Part shown: positions 39,101 through 43,303 of the stretch, piece after piece
How positions within the stretch are numbered: the first letter of the stretch is position 1
How the letters are laid out: every line of letters begins with the position of its first letter
From: Fragum whitleyi
Taxonomy: Eukaryota > Mollusca > Bivalvia > Cardiida > Cardiidae
Reading direction: 5' to 3'
Length of the DNA stretch: 64,000 bases
NCBI GenBank assembly: GCA_948146395.1
Contig: OX411543.1
Coordinates: 51,750,017-51,814,016 of the forward strand
Made by a program: the position numbers and the translations under genes
Notes under the pieces: model-generated
The model's input: only the letters and a program-made list of their open reading frames with translations
Told to the model about the DNA's origin: nothing
The model's database searches: none

Positions 39101-40613
39101 TTATGTTTTTCAAACTGAGAGGTCATTCAAGAACTAATGTCATTCTTACCTAAGTTTTGAAAGCAAATAATATTACAGGAACCGATACATCACTTATATT
39201 ATTCTTAAAAAAGTGTTTTTTTTTTCAATTGTTCAAATTTTCGAAGTTTGGAGGCCATGACAGTTATGTTGATCATGTGATATATTTGGACGTCACTTTG
39301 TTTACTAATTCCATGCTGTCAAAACAGGTGCTGGGTAAAAAGTATAGTAGCTATTTTTATCTACCTTTCAAAACCTTTGCGAATTTGAAGCATCAAGTAG
39401 CCTGTATCTATCTACTACCTTACTAATTTAAGTGACTTTACAAAACTTTTCATTTAATTTTTATCTTTTATAATGATCAAAGCGAGTTTGTTTACAAAAA
39501 ATACTACAACTCCCAAATATGGTGACCTGATTTTTCATTAGCTGAATTTTGGCGGGAAACGGGAGAACTCACGAGACTTTCAATAACATCAACCCAAAAT
39601 GGCTGACTTTGAAGGGAAAAAATACGATTTTCAGACAGTGATACTAATTAAAAGTGAAATTCTTGGGATATTTAAATTCGTGCCGATAAATTTTTATTTG
39701 GACTTATAAATAAACTACCAAGGTAGGTTTAGATTGTAAAATGGTGTTTTTAGAATTAACACATATTCCAAAAATTGACCTTAAAGTGCCCGGAGTGAAT
39801 CACTCCGGGCCCTGCAATATAGAACAAAGAGGGAACGCGTCGTAACCCCATCCCACATCAGACTATCAAAAGGGATGGGGGTACGTTATCGCAACTATGT
39901 AAAGTCCTTCTCGCCATCAGAAGGTAAAAAAATGTCTAGAAAACAACTATGATAACTGATGTGCACTATGAAAGACGAGCAGAATCTTTGACAAATTGAA
40001 GAAGGTCAGTACAGACAGTAGTTATTCAATTTTCAAACTAGGACAAAGGGTGCAAAATATTTTGTCATTAAAAATCAAAATTTTCAGAAACAAAACGTAA
40101 AAAAGGAATGACAAACACTTAAAATAACCAAAGGCAAAGTAAAATTAGGAATACCGAGGTTCCCTGTTTGTAATTCTTTAAGAAACAAACAAAAATAAGC
40201 CGGACGCGAAAACTAACGACGGAAAGAAATGCGTTCAAAACACAATATTTCAGGCGATTAGTAGTACAAGATGATTGCTCCAGTCTCTGAGAAAATTATT
40301 TCTATTTGAAAAAATAAAAGATAAACATATATTGAAACCAACTGAACAGATATTTTCTCTTGAATATATTTGGGCCTTATTGTATTTACGACGCGTTGTA
40401 AATAATTTATAACACGGTGTTATTCTCCGAACGCGGTGTAATTAAAATCGGCGTTTATACGAAATTAATTTACATTTCATCAATCAGCTAACACACAACA
40501 ATTGTTACTTGATTGATATGGATTCACTCTGACAAAAATTCGCGTTTCAATTACGCTCAAATTGAGAATTGCGACATTCGAATTCTTACCTTCAACTCCT
40601 CCGTTTCCGCCAT
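3540..40613 (-). CDS. PIAS: PIAS-family E3 SUMO-protein ligase, 13 exon positions, complete
   Basis: The product should be a nuclear E3 that moves SUMO from UBC9 to transcription and chromatin proteins. Coding pieces on the minus strand, in order: 40590-40613; 34013-34179 or 33785-33945; 18404-18480; 16721-16855; 15543-15678; 14534-14624; 12495-12629; 11890-11995; 9395-9468; 7822-7982; 6862-7010; 5091-5123; 3540-4156. Every border is GT-AG and all phases agree, giving 632 residues with the second SAP exon or 634 with the first, close to human PIAS1 (651). Domains: SAP at 10-62 with an LxxLL motif at 19-23, PINIT about 90-313, SP-RING 323-366 with C328, H330, C351 and C354 as probable zinc ligands, SUMO-interacting VIDLTL at 444-449, then a Ser/Pro-rich tail. 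Introns range from 67 bp (between the SAP alternatives) to about 15 kb and are full of repeats. Family assignment is secure; which vertebrate paralogue is closest is not, because invertebrates usually have a single PIAS gene. Confidence 0.97.
4560..5065. mobile_element. Palindromic MITE pair, GACCC..CTAGTCAG family
   Basis: Two adjoining related units (4560-4745, 4823-5065) with ATGACCCATCACGC, CTAGTCAGACTG and its complement CTGACTAGGGTC. Similar fragments are at 12295-12370 and 51018-51210. They lie in the intron between exons 12 and 13. Confidence 0.5.
5091..5123 (-). CDS. PIAS: PIAS exon 12: 33-nt candidate cassette exon
   Basis: A 33-nt open segment with an acceptor ATTTCCAG and a donor GTAAAG; phase 1 on both sides, so it can be kept or skipped without breaking the frame. 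It encodes [10 protein letters not shown] plus two split codons. There is no homology support because this region of PIAS is variable. Without it exon 11 joins exon 13 directly in frame. Confidence 0.6.
5464..5860. other. Intron 11 DNA without recognised features
   Basis: No repeat family or exon recognised. Confidence 0.4.
5862..6475 (-). mobile_element. tRNA-SINE split by a MITE
   Basis: The SINE 3' and middle blocks at 5862-5953 resume after 6316 with the duplicated CTTCAAC, the MITE at 5954-6315 lying in between. The tRNA head is decayed. Confidence 0.6.
5954..6315 (+). mobile_element. hAT-like MITE, family CAGGGCTCGTG, copy 1
   Basis: 362 bp, TIRs CAGGGCTCGTGT and ACACGAGCCCTG, flanked by CTTCAAC on each side (5947-5953, 6316-6322). 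It contains an internal hairpin around CAAGGGGGTCA and TGACCCCCTTG. Copies at 31420 and 32612. Confidence 0.8.
6862..7010 (-). CDS. PIAS: PIAS exon 11: SP-RING C-terminal helix
   Basis: 149 nt (phase 2 in, phase 1 out) encoding [20 protein letters not shown] and GSWSAIR, matching LFMEILKYCTDCDEIQFKED and GTWAPMR. It ends in a poorly conserved Ser-rich segment. A pearl-like element begins only about 45 bp upstream of its acceptor. Confidence 0.95.
7055..7683 (+). mobile_element. Pearl-like element, degenerate (TGACCTTGA family)
   Basis: Starts with the GTGTTTGTGA-TACAC hairpin and a decayed CCCCTAATAC, carries a TGACCTTGACC core, then a CAGA tract (7617-7638), GGTAAAACAATATGCCCC and GCATAAAA. 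This is the same plan as 10433-11379. Confidence 0.7.
7822..7982 (-). CDS. PIAS: PIAS exon 10: SP-RING domain
   Basis: 161 nt (phase 0 in, phase 2 out) holding the SP-RING that binds UBC9. It contains CTHLQCFDA followed by [11 protein letters not shown], giving probable zinc ligands C328, H330, C351 and C354. All conserved positions are present, so the ligase should be catalytically competent. Confidence 0.97.
8166..8210 (+). mobile_element. Solo 5' end of a pearl-like element
   Basis: ACAAGAGATGTTTGTTAAAC followed by ATATGCACCCC resembles the 5' hairpin of the TGACCTTGA family without core or 3' end. Confidence 0.4.
8256..8546 (+). mobile_element. Pearl-like element, GCTCGGCTGT family
   Basis: Starts AACAAGAGCACCGCC, has a small TATGGGTGCATA palindrome, subterminal inverted repeats GCTCGGCTGT and ACAGCCGAGC, an ACGACG microsatellite near 8483 and the end GAGCTAAAAAT. 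Only one core unit is present. Confidence 0.7.
9288..9330 (-). mobile_element. Short SINE 3' end fragment
   Basis: GCTGCTTTCAACAATTTTTC followed by AGTTATAT matches the SINE 3' end only. Confidence 0.45.
9395..9468 (-). CDS. PIAS: PIAS exon 9: linker before SP-RING
   Basis: 74 nt (phase 1 in, phase 0 out) encoding [20 protein letters not shown] and LTCP. This is nearly identical to the [18 protein letters not shown] block of vertebrates. Acceptor TTTTCAG, donor GTGAGT. Confidence 0.95.
9530..10430. other. Intron 8 DNA without recognised features
   Basis: AT-rich; no exon or repeat family recognised. Confidence 0.4.
10433..11379 (+). mobile_element. Pearl-like element with five core repeats
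   Basis: 5' end AACAAGATGTGTTTGTGAAA, inverted repeats GCCCCCGTA and TACGGGGGC, about five tandem cores of about 162 bp each ending TTAAGTTTTTTGG, a CAGA/CGGA microsatellite at 11281-11331 and terminal GGGGCATAAAA. Each core holds one to three TGACCTTGA nonamers. Organisation matches non-autonomous Helentron-like elements; no Rep/helicase is present. Confidence 0.85.
11425..11665 (-). mobile_element. tRNA-SINE lacking its A box, with target duplication
   Basis: Flanked by ATCAGGGACTCCCA at 11411-11424 and 11666-11679. The B-box-like GGTTCGATCCC (complement at about 11632) is present but the head beyond it is missing, so this is a 5'-truncated insertion. Confidence 0.85.
11890..11995 (-). CDS. 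PIAS: PIAS exon 8: end of PINIT region
   Basis: 106 nt (phase 0 in, phase 1 out). Contains [20 protein letters not shown] and HADHTRAL, matching VYLVKQLSSTVLLQRLRAKG and NPDHSRAL. A run of three cysteines (GFCCC) replaces the usual NYSMA at its start. Donor GTAAGT. Confidence 0.94.
12290..12475. mobile_element. Fragments of two palindromic MITE families
   Basis: 12296-12370 resembles the GACCC..TCAGACTG family; 12430-12475 is half of the AGGCAGTTACAAC hairpin family ending TGCTGAGCCATCA. Confidence 0.45.
12495..12629 (-). CDS. PIAS: PIAS exon 7: PINIT signature exon
   Basis: 135 nt, phase 0 at both ends. It encodes [16 protein letters not shown], the position of the name-giving PINIT motif, which reads PVDIT here. 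The exon continues to VTWASEYGR, matching VSWTAEIGR. Confidence 0.95.
12640..13350. other. Intron 6 DNA, AT-rich
   Basis: Contains a (TA) microsatellite at about 12839-12859. Nothing else recognised. Confidence 0.4.
13365..13644 (-). mobile_element. tRNA-derived SINE with target duplication
   Basis: Flanked by AACTTGTGAGTA at 13353-13364 and 13645-13656. Read on the minus strand the head has an A-box-like TAGCATAGTTGGTAGCG and a B-box-like GGTTTGATCCC; the 3' end is GTTGAAAGCCG with a short A/T tail. Confidence 0.9.
13985..14472 (+). mobile_element. Pearl-like element, 5' truncated, three cores
   Basis: About three copies of a unit near 141 bp containing TATGTGACCC and GAAGTTTCATGATTCT, then a CAGA tract at 14410-14424 and a terminal region ending ATATGGGGGTATATAAA. 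No matching 5' hairpin seen. Confidence 0.65.
14534..14624 (-). CDS. PIAS: PIAS exon 6: PINIT domain
   Basis: 91 nt (phase 2 in, phase 0 out) encoding [20 protein letters not shown] and onward, matching FCLSETSCPQEDHFPPNLCV of PIAS1. The acceptor is the upstream TTCTTCAG, not the nearer CCTAG, because only the former keeps the frame and the FC residues. Donor GTAAGT. Confidence 0.94.
14680..15020. repeat. Dispersed foldback repeat copy
   Basis: Starts TTAATTCTAGTTATGTCC like the window start. It contains the hairpin AATCACACTCATG / CATAGTGTGAT and AGTTTCATACCTC also seen at 230 and 27293. Confidence 0.5.
15290..15541. repeat. Dispersed repeat abutting PIAS exon 5 donor
   Basis: Shares an order of blocks (CTTCAGCTTTGATAAGCTGA, GGATGCAG, ATTGAAAAGTAAACTC, GGTGAATAATAATGCAGAA) with 29255-29496. 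The shared part stops within a few bases of the exon 5 donor. Confidence 0.6.
15543..15678 (-). CDS. PIAS: PIAS exon 5: PINIT domain
   Basis: 136 nt (phase 1 in, phase 2 out). Encodes the block with [15 protein letters not shown] and YTVQVQLR, which matches FALTPQQVQQI and FTVQVQLR of vertebrate PIAS. The donor GTATTC sits right at the edge of a dispersed repeat (about 15290-15541). The acceptor and first 14 codons are tandemly duplicated just upstream, which allows a longer in-frame version starting at 15735. Confidence 0.93.
15679..15735 (-). repeat. 57-bp duplication of exon 5 acceptor region
   Basis: The 57 bp up to 15735 repeat the sequence up to 15678, including TTTCAG and the codons for [15 protein letters not shown]. 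Using the outer acceptor (exon 15543-15735) adds 19 codons in frame. Confidence 0.75.
15740..15895. mobile_element. Palindromic MITE, ATACGTACTTAGTGT family
   Basis: Ends TAATACGTACTTAGTGT and ACACTTAGTACGTATTA, with inner arms TATCTAACGAAGTTGGGAGA and its complement around CTCTGC. The same element with its flank is inverted at 43945-44200. Confidence 0.7.
16078..16147. mobile_element. 74-bp-class hairpin element, copy 1
   Basis: Near-perfect palindrome with arms AACAGTTGTAACTGCCTTTA and its complement, edged by GGCTTAGCGC / TGCTGAGCC. Related copies at 17223, 17353, 17487, 48703, 59556 and 63152. Confidence 0.75.
16721..16855 (-). CDS. PIAS: PIAS exon 4: start of PINIT domain
   Basis: 135 nt (phase 1 in and out). 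It carries [19 protein letters not shown] and then LKPTSL, matching the conserved VHPDIKLQKLPFYDLLDEL block of vertebrate PIAS. Acceptor TTCCTCAG, donor GTAATC. Confidence 0.95.
16934..17209 (-). mobile_element. tRNA-derived SINE, full length, with target duplication
   Basis: 276 bp flanked by ACTACTCAGATTG at 16921-16933 and 17210-17222. Minus-strand head: CCATAGCGCAGTTGGTAAGG (A-box region) and GGTTCGATCCC (B box). 3' end TTGAAAGCGGCG then a T/G/A-rich tail. Confidence 0.93.
17211..17570 (+). repeat. Three tandem 130-bp units, each with a hairpin
   Basis: Units start near 17211, 17341 and 17471. Each has GGCTCAGTTC, the ACTGCCTATA / TATAGGCAGT hairpin, and (first two) GATGGTTCCTTTTCCCAATC. 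The SINE at 16934 interrupted the first unit. Confidence 0.75.
17571..18090. other. Intron 3 DNA without recognised features
   Basis: No exon or known repeat recognised. Confidence 0.4.
18095..18328 (+). mobile_element. piggyBac-like MITE, CCCTTGTCATGCTGAA family, copy 1
   Basis: TIRs CCCTTGTCATGCTGAA and TTCAGCATGACAAGGG bounded by TTAA at 18091-18094 and 18329-18332. No transposase. Copies at 18881 and 55017. Confidence 0.82.
18404..18480 (-). CDS. PIAS: PIAS exon 3: SAP-PINIT linker
   Basis: 77 nt (phase 2 in, phase 1 out) encoding [20 protein letters not shown] and a few more residues. It corresponds to the basic linker after the SAP domain of PIAS proteins. Acceptor is TTTTCAG, donor GTGAGT. 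It lies about 15 kb downstream of exon 2b. Confidence 0.9.
18571..18846 (-). mobile_element. hAT-like MITE, family CAGGGGTGTGG, copy 2
   Basis: Ends GGGGTGTGGAAATATGA and GGGAATTCTACACCCCTG; orientation opposite to the copies at 1979 and 33145. Internal CATTTTCTTCATTAAAGACA block is shared with 53600. Confidence 0.7.
18881..19126 (+). mobile_element. piggyBac-like MITE, copy 2
   Basis: ACCCTTGTCATGGTGAACCC to TTCAGCATGACAAGGGT. Left flank TTAA; right flank changed to TCAA. Confidence 0.75.
19217..19450. mobile_element. hAT-like MITE, left part, split by pearl insertion
   Basis: Left end CCAGGGGCCAGTTTTACTAA, then CTTACGA..CGTAAG inverted blocks. The matching right end (complement CCTGGGGCCTGTTTTTAGC) lies at 24447-24462 beyond the pearl element, so the pearl element inserted inside this MITE's right terminal repeat. 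Confidence 0.65.
20087..21320 (+). mobile_element. PIF/Harbinger element, non-autonomous, in the array
   Basis: 1234 bp with TIRs CCCCCCGGTCTCACAGA and TCTGTGAGACCGGGGGG, and TAA on both sides (20084-20086, 21321-21323), the duplication typical of PIF/Harbinger. Both arms are long imperfect inverted repeats rich in CGATTT and TACGA. It sits inside one 145-bp monomer. Confidence 0.85.
20542..20826 (+). pseudogene. Harbinger transposase N-terminal fragment with internal stop
   Basis: One frame runs from ATG 20542 to TGA 20824-20826 with a single TAA at 20686-20688. Beyond that stop it reads [15 protein letters not shown], the RRWWVRPW-type motif at the start of Harbinger transposases, then an [11 protein letters not shown] stretch. 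The catalytic DDE part is absent, so it is a remnant. Confidence 0.6.
21324..24358 (+). repeat. 145-bp tandem array, main block, higher-order structure
   Basis: About 21 monomers. Marker variants recur 1304 bp apart (for example the GGTATTTCCAAGATTT variant at 22184 and 23488), so the array has a nine-monomer higher-order unit. One monomer per unit has lost a base (AATCTTCTG for AATCATTCTG). Confidence 0.9.
24526..25828 (+). repeat. 1.3-kb tandem segmental duplication of array end plus flank
   Basis: This block repeats 23226-24525: about eight monomers, the element's 3' tail and hairpin (25714-25745), the MITE right end, and the unique flank up to CAATTTCACT. The junction joins CAATTTCACT to mid-monomer AGTTTTTGACC at 24525/24526. 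Confidence 0.88.
25829..26243. repeat. Foldback repeat, left half
   Basis: From about 26070 (TTTAATTCTAGTTGATTC) this is the repeat family seen at the window start; its other half continues at 27235. The 25829-26060 part is unremarkable. Confidence 0.5.
26244..27234 (+). mobile_element. Pearl-like element with five cores, inside a foldback repeat
   Basis: Same family as 10433-11379: AACAAGATGTGTTTGTGAAA, GCCCCCGTA / TACGGGGGC, five cores of about 162 bp, CAGACAGA tract 27106-27148, then a doubled end ACGATACGGGGGCATA. About 13 TGACCTTGA nonamers by eye. Confidence 0.88.
27235..27330. repeat. Foldback repeat, right half
   Basis: AATCACACTCATG, CAGTGTGATT and AGTTTCATACCTCAATGA continue the repeat interrupted by the pearl-like element. 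Confidence 0.5.
27331..28333. other. Intron 2 DNA, mostly unrecognised
   Basis: A degraded copy of the CCCTTGTCATGCTGAA MITE may lie at about 27420-27685 (TTATTCAGCATGACTAAGG). The rest shows no gene. Confidence 0.35.
28334..28582 (+). pseudogene. Retroelement endonuclease fragment
   Basis: An 82-codon open frame contains [20 protein letters not shown], then [16 protein letters not shown]. This resembles the NxxGxxLLxxC...L.ILNGR...D..G.FT segment of apurinic-type endonuclease domains from non-LTR elements and mollusc relatives. No catalytic motifs are retained. Confidence 0.45.
28583..29250. other. Intron 2 DNA without recognised features
   Basis: No exon or repeat family recognised. Confidence 0.4.
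29255..29496. repeat. Dispersed repeat, second copy
   Basis: Shares blocks with 15290-15541 (CTTCAACTTGGACAAGCTGA, ATTGAAAAGTAAACTC, GGTGAATAATAATGCAGAA). A further short match is at 52130-52170. Confidence 0.55.
29500..30850. other. Intron 2 DNA with a poly-C tract
   Basis: 17 consecutive C at 30352-30368. Nothing else recognised. Confidence 0.4.
30867..31143 (-). mobile_element. tRNA-derived SINE, full length, with target duplication
   Basis: 277 bp flanked by AAGTCCATGTAGA at 30854-30866 and 31144-31156. Head CCATAGCGCAGTTGGTTAGG and B box GGTTCGATCCC on the minus strand. Confidence 0.93.
31420..31787 (+). mobile_element. hAT-like MITE, family CAGGGCTCGTG, copy 2
   Basis: TIRs CAGGGCTCATG and ACAAGCCCTG; flanks CATTCA at 31414-31419 and 31788-31793. 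Confidence 0.8.
32612..32959 (-). mobile_element. hAT-like MITE, family CAGGGCTCGTG, copy 3
   Basis: Inverted relative to copies 1 and 2. Ends CAGGTCTCATG and ACACGAGCCCTG, flanks CTCCTT at 32606-32611 and 32960-32965. Confidence 0.78.
33145..33497 (+). mobile_element. hAT-like MITE, family CAGGGGTGTGG, copy 3
   Basis: CAGGGGTGTGGAATTCCCAT to TTTTCACAACCCTG, with internal CTTGTC.. and ACAAGT repeats shared with copy 4. Target duplication not clear. Confidence 0.7.
33785..33945 (-). CDS. PIAS: PIAS exon 2b: canonical SAP domain
   Basis: 161 nt, phase 0 in and phase 2 out. It encodes the typical PIAS SAP sequence with [11 protein letters not shown] and [10 protein letters not shown], almost the vertebrate wording, ending KIRELSR. 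The acceptor has a good TTTTCAG and the donor is GTAAA. It lies only 67 bp downstream of exon 2a and has the same phases, so it can only substitute for 2a, not follow it. Confidence 0.95.
34013..34179 (-). CDS. PIAS: PIAS exon 2a: diverged alternative SAP domain
   Basis: 167 nt, phase 0 in and phase 2 out, between a pyrimidine-rich tract ending in AAG and a GTAAATA donor. It encodes a full SAP unit ([19 protein letters not shown] at its start, ending IKIRDLYR). The LxxLL motif is kept as LVELL. The usual GRK before the second helix reads GVK, and an extra Ser-Ser-Arg stretch makes it two codons longer than exon 2b. It is open throughout with intact splice sites, so it looks functional rather than decayed. 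Confidence 0.9.
34308..35241. mobile_element. Foldback element with TTAA flanks next to the SAP exons
   Basis: 934 bp with inverted arms of roughly 260 bp, starting GGTTCATGTAAAGTGTTTGA and ending in the complement. TTAA lies at 34304-34307 and 35242-35245, suggesting piggyBac-type insertion. It begins about 125 bp upstream of exon 2a. No coding content recognised. Confidence 0.8.
35586..37428 (+). mobile_element. Pearl-like element, GCTCACCTGAG family, about nine cores
   Basis: 5' AACAAGAGGGACGTTGGCCC and TCGCTCACCTGAG; about nine tandem units of about 165 bp with CTACCCCCTCCCCC, GCACCTGGTG and GATTTTAGCTATTT; then GACGGACGACG and the hairpin GCTCACATGAGCAC / GTGCTCAGGTGAGC at 37396-37426. 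A small MITE sits in the fourth unit. Confidence 0.85.
36330..36491. mobile_element. Short MITE, CAGTGTTCCCA family, nested
   Basis: 162 bp with TIRs CAGTGTTCCCA and TGGGAACACTG, flanks TCCTG at 36325-36329 and 36492-36496. Internal repeats of TACCCCCAA type. Confidence 0.85.
37429..38136 (+). mobile_element. Pearl-like element, GCTCCAC family, directly abutting the previous one
   Basis: 5' hairpin AAGCCATGAATGGCTT, then CGCTCCAC; about three cores of about 166 bp (CACTATATAA, GACCTCCGCCCATAAAAT); ACGG microsatellite at 38055-38078; end GCCAGTGGAGCTAAAAA. Confidence 0.82.
38137..39540. other. Intron 1 DNA without recognised features
   Basis: AT-rich; no exon with homology recognised. Confidence 0.4.
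39547..39559 (+). promoter_or_regulatory. Consensus-like E2F site in PIAS intron 1
   Basis: TTTTGGCGGGAAA is a strong match to the E2F consensus. An ATG in good context follows at about 39599 (AAAATGGCTGAC) but its open frame is only 36 codons. Confidence 0.35.
39783..39815. repeat. Short perfect palindrome
   Basis: GCCCGGAGTG and CACTCCGGGC around AATCA-type centre. The sequence GAGTGATTCACTC recurs at about 35338, suggesting an element end. Confidence 0.45.
39830..40589. other. Intron 1, 5' portion
   Basis: Contains CCCCATCCC..GGGATGGGG inverted blocks at 39846-39884 and somewhat more CpG near 40390-40450 than the rest of the intron. No coding signal. Confidence 0.4.
40590..40613 (-). CDS. 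PIAS: PIAS exon 1 (start codon)
   Basis: Encodes MAETEELK, closely matching the MADSAELK start of vertebrate PIAS1. The ATG at 40613-40611 is the only one compatible with the SAP exons. The exon ends at a complete codon (phase 0) before a strong GTAAG donor. Confidence 0.95.
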
Positions 40614-40737
40614 TTCTTCTGGCTCTTACACGCATGCTCAGTGACCTAAATTTTCAACATGTATAGGTTTGCCTCGGTCTGAAATCTAGATCAAGGTAAC
40701 TGTCAAAAATGAAAATGAAAGTAGAAATTTTAGATCG
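40614..40737 (-). promoter_or_regulatory. PIAS proximal 5' region
   Basis: This is all the sequence between the PIAS start codon and the Penelope-like remnant. No TATA box is seen. A GCATGCGT near 40630 resembles part of an NRF1 site. The transcription start is not determinable by eye. Confidence 0.35.
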
Positions 40738-40974
40738 TTGGCGTCAGCCTACTCTTTGGTCTTAAGGTTTTATCGGCCCTCTTTAACGGTTTCTCTGATC
40801 TATCCCGTGGCAGAGCATTTCCATGGCGACGGGCATTCATTCAACGACATCGTCCTTTGTTGCATTAAGGCCAACGGTGAATGGACAGACAAGCAACGTA
40901 AAGCACGGGAAACTTATTGGATTAGACGTCTTAACAACGTCCAGCCTTTTGGGATAAACAAAAAAGACATATAG
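40738..40974 (+). pseudogene. Penelope-like element, C-terminal endonuclease fragment
   Basis: A 78-codon open frame includes PVAEHFHGDGHSFNDI, RKARETYWIRRL and NVQPFGINKKD. This is the typical C-terminal wording of the GIY-YIG-type endonuclease region of Penelope-like retroelements (HFN.PGHS, RE.FWI..L, PFGLN). The reverse transcriptase and the GIY-YIG core are missing. Hammerhead-like motifs follow 125 bp downstream, as expected for this class. Confidence 0.7.
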
Positions 40975-41098
40975 TTTGACCCAGATACTAATAGATCTTA
41001 TCTGACCTGTATCTTTTCGCTATCATTTTTCGCCAGCAACTTTTCACCAACATGTCAGTATAAGGGTCGCTGTTCATTTTCACGGTCAGTTCTCGTTG

Positions 41099-41145
41099 AA
41101 CCCCTGATGAAGAAACATTGAGTTTCGAAAGCCGCCGCGAGGGTT
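41099..41145 (+). ncRNA. Degenerate hammerhead-ribozyme-like motif 1
   Basis: Stem I AACCC / GGGTT, core CTGATGA, stem II GAAAC / GTTTC, then GAAA. The U before the cleavage position is missing, so it is probably inactive. Confidence 0.55.
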
Positions 41146-41288
41146 ATCTGATGACAACCATAACTTAAACACTGTTAGAACAAAACTATTTCTCATATTT
41201 ATTCAATCGTTCAACTGTTCTTGTATCCTTTTGGATCCAGTGTTACAGAAAGTAATTACGTTTTGGTATTTTGACCTATCTCTTATAC

Positions 41289-41539
<251 letters not shown>

Positions 41540-41715
41540 GAGAAATTAGCGCTCAGGTCAAATCCGCGTTACTTTATATAATTCAGGCCAATTTAGGTCA
41601 CAATAACGATTATTTAGGTCACGAAGACCATTTTGGGTCAACTAATTGTTATTTTTAAGGTTTATTGGCTAGCGTAAGTACGAAGGTCAAATTAGCTATG
41701 ATTCAGTTTATTTAA

Positions 41716-41758
41716 AACCCCTGAAGAAGAAACATTATGTTTCGAAAGCGCTTGGGTT
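41716..41758 (+). ncRNA. Hammerhead-ribozyme-like motif 2
   Basis: Stem I AACCC / GGGTT, core CTGAAGA (CUGANGA), stem II GAAAC / GTTTC with loop ATTAT, GAAA, then palindromic AGCGCT and T at the cleavage position. The very short stem III is like the dimer-forming hammerheads of Penelope-like elements. Confidence 0.65.
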
Positions 41759-41884
41759 ATATTTAATAATCCGTAAATTATAACACTGTTTGAGCAAATA
41801 TATTTCTCATATTTATATATATATATATAAATATGAGAAATATATTTGCTCAAACAGTGTTATAATTTACGGATTATTAAATAT

Positions 41885-41927
41885 AACCCAAGCGCTTTCG
41901 AAACATAAAGTTTCTTCTTCAGGGGTT
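41885..41927 (-). ncRNA. Hammerhead-ribozyme-like motif 3 (inverted)
   Basis: Minus-strand copy of motif 2 with one loop change (TTTAT). Core CTGAAGA, GAAA and stem I are intact. Confidence 0.62.
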
Positions 41928-41943
41928 TTAAATAAACTGATAA

Positions 41944-42029
41944 ACTCTTAAAATAATAAATGATCTCTGAAAACGATATATATATATATATATATATCGT
42001 TTTCAGAGATCATTTATTATTTTAAGAGT
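41944..42029. repeat. 86-bp perfect palindrome with TA centre
   Basis: ACTCTTAAAATAATAAATGA and onward to CGATATA.. is mirrored exactly on the other side. It directly follows the preceding inverted repeat. Confidence 0.88.
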
Positions 42030-43300
42030 ACATTGGAAACAACTTTTTGTCCTTAAAATCATGTGAAAGGGTGAACAAATCAATTATAATTGTGGCCGCT
42101 CATAGCCTTTATATAAGAAAAGGGGTGATAAAATTACTTCTGGCCTACCGTACAATTCATATTGAAATTTATATATACATGTACTTTAAAAAACCGAGAG
42201 AGAGTAACAATCTACAGATATGAGATAATGTAAAATTCTAAAATCAAGATGGACCGACGAAGGACTGGATATGAAAAACCGTCATGTGGGCTTACTTTAT
42301 GTTTAAGATAGTAAAGAAAAAAAAGAATGGGGCAAATTCTTTGTAATAACCCCAAACCAGCTCCCTAATTCAGATGCACGAATGAATCCAATGAGAAACT
42401 CTAGTAAGAACTGGCCACCCCAGTGCAATTTAGAGTATTTTCTAAAAAAAAAATGAAATTGTCGACTACGATTATTCTTTGTTTATTTTACATTTAATAA
42501 CAAAACTCTACAATAGAAAATCAAATAAATATTTTGATGTTCATTCTTTTATCAATGTACACACTAGTCTAATTATTTAGATGCACGAATCTAGGAGAAA
42601 AATGATACTATCCCCGTTTCTCATCAATGCGTGCCTTCTCATTGGATTCGTGTATGCCAAATCTCCAATATTATGAAGATCTTTGTAAAACTTGACTGTA
42701 AAGTTTCACTTTTAGTGAAAATTGCAGAAAAAACTTAGAATTATACATTATTTTCCAGCATAAGCAACTAATTAGCGGATTTAAAGAAATTACCGACTTC
42801 CCTAAAATGGTATTTCGTATCGGTATCAGTTTGTAGGGTATGTCCTTTCATGGAATAGTTATGAACTAGGGGATTTCTTTTTCGATGTACTCGTAGGATA
42901 CTGCATTTATCAGGATGGAATCTCATACAGTTAGTTACATCGTGAAATTAACATTCATCTCGATCAGAATCATTCTAAATCGCTCACTCAGCGCTCCATT
43001 CAATCATTCCAAACACTCACTCAAACCATTGAAAAACGCTCAAAATGACAAAAATTAAGACTTACAACTACCTTCAAAATTAATAAAACAAGAACAAAAT
43101 CGCGATTTCAATGATATAATAGATATTAAAAACGTCTGATTGGTTCTTGAAGAAATAGGAATTTATTTAAAGAACTTCTATGCATATTTTATTAAAGGGA
43201 GGTAATACATATCGCAAATTTTGTTCATCCTGAACAAAATTTTCGATAATGGATTACCCCCCATTAAATTCACTCAAAACTCGCTCCACACACTCATTCC
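42030..43300. other. Intergenic DNA with inverted ATCCAATGAGAA blocks
   Basis: At 42373-42400 and 42630-42652 there are inverted copies of GAATCCAATGAGAA. No gene recognised. Confidence 0.35.
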
Positions 43301-43303
43301 ATT

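Larger units (their letters stand above)
41713..41932. repeat. Long inverted repeat of Penelope-like ends around TA centre
   Basis: Arms of about 105 bp, containing hammerhead motifs 2 and 3, meet at a short (TA) centre near 41822. The copies are inverted and nearly identical. Confidence 0.85.
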
